Of a stretch of DNA of 5,959 nucleotides, positions 1-4,234 are shown one piece after another (the first letter of the stretch is position 1; the number at the start of each line of letters is the position of its first letter). The stretch lies in contig CAMNDA010000035.1 of the NCBI GenBank assembly GCA_946534745.1, positions 1 through 5,959 on the forward strand, given 5' to 3'. A program made the translations under genes and the position numbers. The DNA is from an uncultured Verrucomicrobiota bacterium (GTDB lineage: Bacteria > Verrucomicrobiota > Kiritimatiellia > RFP12 > UBA3636). The notes beneath the pieces were generated by a model, which saw nothing but the letters and a program-made list of their open reading frames with translations, had not been told where the DNA came from and searched no databases.

Positions 1-50
1 GAGCCGCGCCTCCCCGATTCCGCAATCCCCCTTCCGAAAGAGCAACCGAC

Positions 51-668
51 ATGAGCATGGAGTGGTTCGTCCTCAACACCCTGACCGGCCAGGAGCAGAA
101 GGTCCAGAAGCTCCTCAAGGCCAAGGCCAGCGAGGGCGCCGTCGACCTGGCGCCGTTCATCGGCGAGACGATGATGCCGACCGAGAAGGTCACCTCGACG
201 CGCGGCCCCCGCCGCGTCACCGTGACGCGCAAGCTCTTCCCCGGCTACGTCTTCGCGCAGCTCGACCTCTACCGCGACCCGCGCCACAAGCGCCTCAACC
301 GCGACCTGTGGCAGTACGTGAACCAGCTCCAGGGCGTCATCGGCTTCCTCGGCGCGCAGCGCAACGCGCGCGGCGAGATGGTCGTCCCGCCCACCCCGAT
401 GACCGAGGAGGAGGTCGCCAACATCCGCGCGGTCACCGCCGCGCCGGAGGACAAGCCGAAGCTCAAGGTCACCTTCGAGCCCGGCGAGGAGGTCAAGATC
501 GTGGACGGGCCGTTCATGGCGAGCACCGGCACGGTGCAGACCGTGGATCCGGACAAGGGCCGCCTCACCGTCACGGTCACGCTCTTCGGCGGCGACACGC
601 CGGTCGACCTCGAGTACTGGCAGGTCGAGCGCGTCGAGAAGAAGCCCGAGGACGCCGCCGGCGCCTAA
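51..668 (+). CDS. nusG: Transcription termination/antitermination factor NusG
   Basis: The 205-residue product is a full-length NusG, the universal elongation factor that binds RNA polymerase through its NGN domain and contacts Rho or the ribosomal protein S10 through its KOW domain. Visible marks: an NGN start of the WFVLNT type (residues 5-10), MPTEKV (42-47), the hallmark FPGYVF (63-68), a GVIGFLG segment (95-101), and a C-terminal KOW domain from about 142 with PGEEVKIVDGPF (144-155) and TPVDLEYWQVE (183-193). Compared with E. coli NusG, the NGN has roughly 8-9 extra, mostly charged residues around 74-86. The start at 51 is chosen because it begins just before the conserved Trp-Phe-Val; a second ATG at 57 is equally possible. 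No good Shine-Dalgarno is seen, only a weak GAAAGAG about 8 nt upstream. The usual partner secE would lie left of the window. rplK does not follow; convergent tRNAs do. Confidence 0.97.
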   Translation: MSMEWFVLNTLTGQEQKVQKLLKAKASEGAVDLAPFIGETMMPTEKVTSTRGPRRVTVTRKLFPGYVFAQLDLYRDPRHKRLNRDLWQYVNQLQGVIGFLGAQRNARGEMVVPPTPMTEEEVANIRAVTAAPEDKPKLKVTFEPGEEVKIVDGPFMASTGTVQTVDPDKGRLTVTVTLFGGDTPVDLEYWQVERVEKKPEDAAGA

Positions 669-706
669 CGCCGCCGCGAGGGCGCGGCGTACGCGCGCCG
701 CAAAGG

Positions 707-738
707 AAGAGCGCCGGGTCGTCCGACCCGGCGCTCTT
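707..738. terminator. Bidirectional intrinsic terminator between nusG and the convergent tRNAs
   Basis: A perfect 12-bp GC-rich stem (709-720 with 725-736) is closed by the 4-nt loop GTCC and extended by two A-T pairs (707-708 with 737-738). On the + strand it is followed by a T-rich stretch (TTTCGCTTGTTT) about 40 nt after the nusG stop. On the - strand it begins 10 nt beyond the tRNA-Lys CCA end and is followed by the weaker tail TTCCTTTG. Position between two convergent units, stem strength and tails all support a shared terminator; the + direction looks stronger. Confidence 0.85.
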
Positions 739-747
739 TCGCTTGTT

Positions 748-823
748 TGGTGGGAGTAGAGGGATTCGAACCCACGACCCAGTGATTAAGAGTCACTTGC
801 TCTACCAGCTGAGCTATACTCCC
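748..823 (-). tRNA. tRNA-Lys (anticodon CUU), CCA encoded
   Basis: Read on the minus strand, the 76-nt cloverleaf is complete. The acceptor stem GGGAGTA pairs with TACTCCC, the discriminator is A, and CCA is encoded at 748-750. The D-arm is GCTC/GAGC with a GG pair in the loop, and the anticodon stem AGTGA/TCACT encloses CTCTTAA, giving anticodon CUU, which decodes AAG. The variable loop is 5 nt (GGGTC) and the T-loop is the standard TTCGAAT. The T-stem GTGGG/CCCTC contains one T-T mismatch (positions 50 and 64). AAG is the only Lys codon in the neighbouring nusG, so this tRNA should be important. It is the second gene of a two-tRNA unit, 14 nt after tRNA-Gly. Confidence 0.97.
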
Positions 824-837
824 GCGGCATAAAAAAT

Positions 838-912
838 TGGAGCGAGCTAAGGGATTCGGACCCTCGACATCCACCTTGGCAAGGTGGCACTCTACCACTG
901 AGTTAAGCTCGC
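838..912 (-). tRNA. tRNA-Gly (anticodon GCC), CCA encoded
   Basis: On the minus strand a 75-nt cloverleaf is complete. The acceptor stem GCGAGCT pairs with AGCTCGC, the discriminator is T, and CCA is encoded at 838-840. The D-stem is ACTC/GAGT around AGTGGTA, so G18 and G19 are present. The anticodon stem CCACC/GGTGG encloses TTGCCAA, giving anticodon GCC for GGC and GGU, and the variable loop is ATGTC. The T-stem GAGGG/CCCTT pairs fully with one G-T wobble. The T-loop is TCCGAAT instead of the near-universal TTCGAAT, so position 55, normally pseudouridine, is C (the plus-strand base is G at 859). It is the first gene of the tRNA unit, starting about 23 nt after the promoter -10 element. Confidence 0.96.
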
Positions 913-934
913 TTGTCGTGAACGACGGGGGCGG

Positions 935-963
935 AGTCTAGCAAAAGCCCCCCCTCAAATCAA
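935..963 (-). promoter_or_regulatory. Sigma-70-type promoter for tRNA-Gly/tRNA-Lys
   Basis: On the minus strand, TTGATT (958-963; 4 of 6 against TTGACA) is separated by exactly 17 nt from TAGACT (935-940; 4 of 6 against TATAAT). The -10 is preceded by TGC, giving an extended -10 of TGCTAGACT. Transcription would start near 928, leaving a leader of about 15 nt before tRNA-Gly. A runs at 969-974 and 982-989 lie upstream, roughly where UP-element subsites sit in stable-RNA promoters. The spacer contains a run of seven G. Assigned by pattern and position only. Confidence 0.7.
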
Positions 964-993
964 GCACATTTTTTCGTGCCGTTTTTTTTCGGC
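964..993. promoter_or_regulatory. A-tract block upstream of the tRNA promoter (UP-element-like)
   Basis: In otherwise GC-rich DNA, two A/T runs stand out: six T at 969-974 and eight T at 982-989, read as A on the tRNA strand. Each sits in the 8-nt loop of a short inverted repeat: GCAC/GTGC (964-967, 976-979) and GCCG/CGGC (978-981, 990-993). The two stems share 978-979, so they exclude one another. Relative to the -35 element the A runs fall at about -41 to -46 and -54 to -61, which fits an UP element. It also lies 10-40 nt after the stop of the kinase-GH gene, but on that strand the runs are A, not T, so it is a poor terminator. Confidence 0.4.
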
Positions 994-1003
994 GGCGGAA
1001 AGG

Positions 1004-3115
1004 CTACTGGTAGTAGTAGACCGGTCGGCCGGAGATCGGGTGGAAGGGCAGGACGGGGGCGCCGTAGAGGTCGCGCGCCTCGCGCGGCTCGAAGCCGAGG
1101 AGGGCGGGCGTCGGCGCGTCCGCGTCGCGCGGGGCGGTCGTCCAGGCCACCGCGAGGCGGCGGCCGTCGCGGTCGAGGAAGCGCAGCAGCCAGGCGCCGT
1201 CCGGGCCGTCGCCGCGCTGAGGCGCGTCGGTGAAGTTGCCGTGGCGCAGCGCCGCGAAGAGCTGCCGCAGCGCGAGGAAGGCCGGGCGCTCGCGCCAGGC
1301 GGAGGAAGGCTCGGGGGCCGTCCCGGGGTCGACGAGCCCGAAGCCGTGCGCGGCGAGGGACCAGACGACCATCTCGTCGGCGAGTCCCGAGCAGAGCCCG
1401 AGCAGCAGGTAGCGCACGGTGAACGCGGCGGCGTCCTCCTCGGGGACGGACGGGTCGCCGGGTCCGCGCGGGCCGGGCGAGACGTAGGGCGAGCCGACGG
1501 GCGACCACTCGCCCGTGCCGGCGAGCGGCCAGTTGAACTCCGTGACGACGAGGTGGTCCTCGACGTTCGGGCAGCCCATCGCGAAGGCGCGCAGGAGCGC
1601 CAGCTTGCCGAGGGCGTCGAAGCGGCCCTGCCGGTTCTCGGGCGCGCCGCGCCGGTCGACGTAGAGTTCGGCCGAAACGCCGGCGAGGGGGCCGGGGAAG
1701 GCCGGCAGCATCCGCAGCGCGGCGGCGAAGAAGTCCCACTCGAAGTCGATCGTCGAGGGCCCGAGGAACGACACGTCGCGGTAGCGCCCGCGCAGCGCGG
1801 GCAGGACGGCGAAGAGCCGGCCGAGCTCGCGGAAGTTCCAGATGCCCCACTTGACGCGGTTCACGGCGTGGAGGTACTCGACCCAGATCACCTCGCCGTG
1901 GAGCGCGTCGAGGACGCGCTCGCAGAACGCGTGCCACGCCTCGGGGTCGGTCGCGCGGACGCGGTCCTGCACGAGCGAGATCGCGACGGCGCGGCCGAGC
2001 GCGCGCAGGCGGCGGACGGCGTCGATCCGGAAGGCCGTGGTCTCGTCGGGGTCGTGCGCGTAGAAGCGGACGTGGACGCCGGGGCCGTCGAGCCGCGCGA
2101 GGTGCTCCAGCTCGCGCCCGAACCGGTCGGGGTCGGCGCTCACGGAGACGAAGACGCGGTTGGCGAGCGCGAGGACGGGCCGCTGGAAGGCTCCGCCGCG
2201 CAGGATGCGAAGGCGGCGGCGCGCGGCGGGGCCGTCGCGCAGGATCGCGTCGACGGCGCGCGTGACGCGCGTGGGGGACATCCAGCGGCGGCGGTCGCGC
2301 GAGCGCATCGTCGAGACGGCCTGCTCGGACTTCGGATCCCAGATCCAGATGTCGGGCGGCGCGGGGTATACCGGCTCCGGCGAGGGCGCGCGGCGGCGCA
2401 GCGGGTGGCGCAGGCGGCGCGTGGCGGTGTGCCACGCAAAGGCGCGGCGCGCGGCGCGCTCGGCCTCGAGGAACGCGCGCGGGGGCGGCGCCTCCCAGTA
2501 CATCTCGAAGAAGACGCGGAGGAAGTCCGACGGCAGCGCGATGCGCGAGAGGTCGCGCGCGCGGCGGCGCGGGGAGAGCGGGTCGGGGAAGAGGCGGGCG
2601 CGGTTGAGGTCGACGAAGAGCGTGCGGCCGTCCGGCGCGAGCGCGATGTTCTGGTTGCCGAGGTCGCCGTGGAGGAAGCCGGCGTCGTGGAGCGCGCGGC
2701 AGGCGCGCGCGACGCGCCGCAGGAGGGCCATGAGCTCCGGGCAGGGGCCGCCCGCGCGGTAGATCGCGGCGAGGCGCGCCGTGAACGAGACGAGGCCCGG
2801 CTCGTAGGCCGTCGCGAAGAGCCCGCCGCGGCCGCGCGCGGCGGCGCCGAGCGGGGCGGGCGTGAGCCCGGGGGCGCGCGCCTCGAGGAACCGCGCCGCG
2901 CGGAAGGCGCGCTCCGCCTTGGGCGGGCGGCCGGCGAGGCGCTCCAGGAGGGCGCGGAGCGGGGACGGCGCCGGGAAGAACTTGACGACGGCGTCCGTGC
3001 CGGCGAGGTCCGCCCGCACGACGAGGTTGCGGCCGCGCTGCAGCACGGTCGCGCCGGGCGGAAGCGCCTCCGGATCGAAGGCCGCGAGGGCCCGCTGGAC
3101 GTCCTCGGCGCTCAT
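1004..3115 (-). CDS. Kdo/WaaP-like kinase fused to a clan GH-A-like glycosidase domain
   Basis: The 703-residue product has two parts. Residues 1 to about 245 resemble the Kdo kinase/WaaP (InaA) lipopolysaccharide kinases: a DAVVKFF lysine (K45), a likely alpha-C glutamate (E68), the catalytic loop HGDLGNQN (149-156) and DLN (169-171) in place of DFG. After a Trp-rich linker (PDIWIWDPK, 254-262), residues about 280-630 look like a TIM-barrel glycosidase of clan GH-A. These include WVEYLHAVNRVKWG (411-424) at the usual acid/base strand and VVTEFNWP (523-530) at the nucleophile strand, then a small beta-rich tail ending in YYYQ. No signal peptide or membrane helix is seen, so it is probably cytosolic or membrane-associated. 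The ATG at 3115 overlaps the tsaE stop by 4 nt (ATGA), indicating translational coupling; stop is TAG. Known kinases of this family act on lipid A-core sugars. The substrate here, and whether the barrel is catalytic, are unknown. I recall no characterised member. Confidence 0.85.
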   Translation of the reverse strand: MSAEDVQRALAAFDPEALPPGATVLQRGRNLVVRADLAGTDAVVKFFPAPSPLRALLERLAGRPPKAERAFRAARFLEARAPGLTPAPLGAAARGRGGLFATAYEPGLVSFTARLAAIYRAGGPCPELMALLRRVARACRALHDAGFLHGDLGNQNIALAPDGRTLFVDLNRARLFPDPLSPRRRARDLSRIALPSDFLRVFFEMYWEAPPPRAFLEAERAARRAFAWHTATRRLRHPLRRRAPSPEPVYPAPPDIWIWDPKSEQAVSTMRSRDRRRWMSPTRVTRAVDAILRDGPAARRRLRILRGGAFQRPVLALANRVFVSVSADPDRFGRELEHLARLDGPGVHVRFYAHDPDETTAFRIDAVRRLRALGRAVAISLVQDRVRATDPEAWHAFCERVLDALHGEVIWVEYLHAVNRVKWGIWNFRELGRLFAVLPALRGRYRDVSFLGPSTIDFEWDFFAAALRMLPAFPGPLAGVSAELYVDRRGAPENRQGRFDALGKLALLRAFAMGCPNVEDHLVVTEFNWPLAGTGEWSPVGSPYVSPGPRGPGDPSVPEEDAAAFTVRYLLLGLCSGLADEMVVWSLAAHGFGLVDPGTAPEPSSAWRERPAFLALRQLFAALRHGNFTDAPQRGDGPDGAWLLRFLDRDGRRLAVAWTTAPRDADAPTPALLGFEPREARDLYGAPVLPFHPISGRPVYYYQ

Positions 3116-3570
3116 GCGGGAGGGGGCGGATCGACCTCGATCGTGCGGTCGTCGGGACCGGGGCCGATGGCGATGCGGACGCGGACCGCGCCGGGCGGGA
3201 GGCGCCCGGCGGCGCGCTCCGGCCACTCGACGGCCATCGGGTCGCCGGAGTCGAGGTAGTCGTCCCAGCCGATCGTGTCGAGCTCGTCCGGGCCGGAGAG
3301 GCGGTAGAGGTCGAGGTGCAGGAAGCGGCGGCCGGAGGATTCGTCCCGGTACTCGTTCGCGATGGCGAAGGTGGGCGAGGAGACCGCCGCGCGGATGCCA
3401 AGTCCGTCGCACAGCCCCTGCACGAAGCAGGTCTTGCCCGCGCCGAGGTCGCCCTCGAGGGCGTAGAGCGCGCGCGGACCGAACGCCGCCGCGACCTCGC
3501 GCGCGAAGTCCTGCGTCTCGCGCACGCCGTGCGCGGCGCGGACGAGCGGCGGGCGGGCGGCGGCGTCCAT
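3112..3570 (-). CDS. tsaE: tRNA threonylcarbamoyladenosine biosynthesis ATPase TsaE
   Basis: The 152-residue product is a standard-length TsaE, the P-loop ATPase that works with TsaB and TsaD to install threonylcarbamoyl on A37 of tRNAs reading ANN codons. Visible motifs in order: an ETQ-type N-terminal helix (18-20), Walker A EGDLGAGKT (39-47), the switch-like SSPTF (64-68), Walker B HLDLYR (85-90, D87) and the family signature VEWPE (114-118). The ATG at 3570 gives the normal N-terminus. It lies 19 nt after the pduL stop, and its TGA shares 4 nt with the next gene's ATG, so the three genes are probably co-transcribed. No Shine-Dalgarno is seen; the upstream stretch is C-rich. tsaB, tsaC and tsaD are not in the window. 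The neighbouring tRNA genes include tRNA-Lys, a class whose A37 receives t6A in bacteria, but this closeness is probably chance. Confidence 0.96.
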   Translation of the reverse strand: MDAAARPPLVRAAHGVRETQDFAREVAAAFGPRALYALEGDLGAGKTCFVQGLCDGLGIRAAVSSPTFAIANEYRDESSGRRFLHLDLYRLSGPDELDTIGWDDYLDSGDPMAVEWPERAAGRLPPGAVRVRIAIGPGPDDRTIEVDPPPPA

Positions 3571-3589
3571 GGCGCGGCCGGGGCGGCGT

Positions 3590-4165
3590 CTAGCCGACGA
3601 TCTCGCCGCGGACCTCGCCGAAGGCGGCGGCGGCGTTGCACTCGTCGGTGTCGATGTGCATCGCGAGCGCGAACTTCTCGGACACGCGGACCACGGTGTC
3701 GCCGAACACGACCGAGCGGCCCTTGCCGGTGTCGACCTTCACGGAGACGATCTGCCCGTTCGAGACGCCGAAGGCGGCGGCGTCCGCCGGGGTCATGTGG
3801 ACGTGGCGCTTCGCGATGATGCAGCCCTCGGCGATCTCAAGCTCGCCCGCGGGGCCGACGAGCTTGATGCCGGGCGTGCCCGCGACGTCGCCGCTCTCGC
3901 GGACCGGGACGTCCTTGAGGCCGAGCGCGCGCGCGTCGGTGAACGAGAGCTCGACCTGGCAGGCCTTGCGGGCCGGCCCCAGGACGCTCACCATCAGCTC
4001 GCCCTTCGGGCCGCAGAGCTTGATCTTCTCGTTCGTGCAGGCGAACTGGCCGGGCTGGGAGAGCATCTTCTTCACCTCGAGCTTGGCGCCGGGGCCGTAG
4101 AGGGCCTCGATGGCGGCGTCGGTGAGGTGGATGTGGCGGGCGGAGGTTTCGACGAGAAAGTCCAT
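3590..4165 (-). CDS. pduL: PduL-type phosphate propanoyl/acetyltransferase (phosphotransacylase)
   Basis: The 191-residue product matches PduL, a zinc enzyme that exchanges acyl groups between CoA and phosphate and is unrelated to Pta. The two repeats of the family are clear: SARHIHL (8-14; His11, His13) and AKRHVHM (118-124; His121, His123), plus HIDTDECNA (170-178, His170). Arg66 in VLGPARK and Glu72 in QVEL sit at the spacing of the phosphate-binding Arg and a metal-ligand Glu known in PduL structures. The start at 4165 puts the first conserved motif at residue 8. Microcompartment-targeted PduLs usually carry a longer amphipathic N-terminal extension, which is absent here, and no shell protein is in view, so a cytosolic role (for example making acetyl-phosphate for acetate kinase) is likelier. 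It lies behind its own promoter (4203-4231) and heads a probable pduL-tsaE-kinase/GH operon. The acyl substrate cannot be told from sequence. Confidence 0.95.
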   Translation of the reverse strand: MDFLVETSARHIHLTDAAIEALYGPGAKLEVKKMLSQPGQFACTNEKIKLCGPKGELMVSVLGPARKACQVELSFTDARALGLKDVPVRESGDVAGTPGIKLVGPAGELEIAEGCIIAKRHVHMTPADAAAFGVSNGQIVSVKVDTGKGRSVVFGDTVVRVSEKFALAMHIDTDECNAAAAFGEVRGEIVG

Positions 4166-4202
4166 TTCGTTCGTGGGGTTCGGGGTTGCGGGGAACGCGG
4201 CG

Positions 4203-4231
4203 ATTCTAGCAGATGCGCGGGTGCGGCGCAA
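4203..4231 (-). promoter_or_regulatory. Promoter for the pduL-tsaE-kinase/GH unit
   Basis: On the minus strand, TTGCGC (4226-4231; 3 of 6) lies exactly 17 nt before TAGAAT (4203-4208; 5 of 6), which is preceded by TGC to form the extended -10 TGCTAGAAT. Transcription would begin near 4196, about 30 nt before the pduL ATG. It starts 3 nt past the stop of the upstream GHL10-like gene. A 5-bp inverted repeat (4214-4218 with 4226-4230) overlaps the -35 and spacer; it could be an operator or chance. The -10 form matches that of the tRNA promoter, which raises confidence. Confidence 0.65.
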
Positions 4232-4234
4232 GGG

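Noticed and set aside
668..690. 7-bp inverted repeat immediately after the nusG stop as a terminator
   Set aside because: It is short, with no T-rich tail. The hairpin at 707-738 is far stronger.
62..832. + strand open frame overlapping nusG and running into the tRNA-Lys region
   Set aside because: It is out of frame with the motif-bearing NusG and crosses a terminator and a tRNA.
665..898. 77-codon minus-strand open frame across the two tRNAs
   Set aside because: It consists of tRNA sequence read as protein; spurious peptides of this kind are common over tRNA genes.
927..954. G-run and C-run around the tRNA promoter as a hairpin or terminator for the kinase-GH gene
   Set aside because: Pairing would cover the -10 element and there is no U-tract. 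Simple base composition explains it.
1040..3259. 739-codon open frame on the + strand antisense to the kinase-GH gene
   Set aside because: Composition is dominated by Arg, Ala, Gly and Glu with no recognisable motif. It is the expected by-product of GC-rich third positions in the opposite gene.
3116..3412. Upstream in-frame start of the kinase-GH gene (ATG at 3412)
   Set aside because: The extra 99 residues are Arg/Pro-rich and lie wholly within tsaE in another frame. The ATGA overlap at 3112-3115 is the better start.
3587..3595. TAGACG before tsaE as a third promoter of the TGCTAGA type
   Set aside because: It lacks the final T of the -10 and the preceding TG, overlaps the pduL stop codon, and has no good -35.
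960..3641. 893-codon minus-strand open frame overlapping tsaE and the kinase-GH gene
   Set aside because: It is a low-complexity Arg/Ala/Pro frame shifted against two genes with clear motifs.
4166..4231. 22-residue N-terminal extension of PduL as a possible microcompartment targeting peptide
   Set aside because: The upstream ATG at 4231 lies inside the predicted promoter, upstream of the likely transcript start. The extension is Arg/Ala/Pro-rich and not amphipathic, and the ATG at 4165 fits the family.
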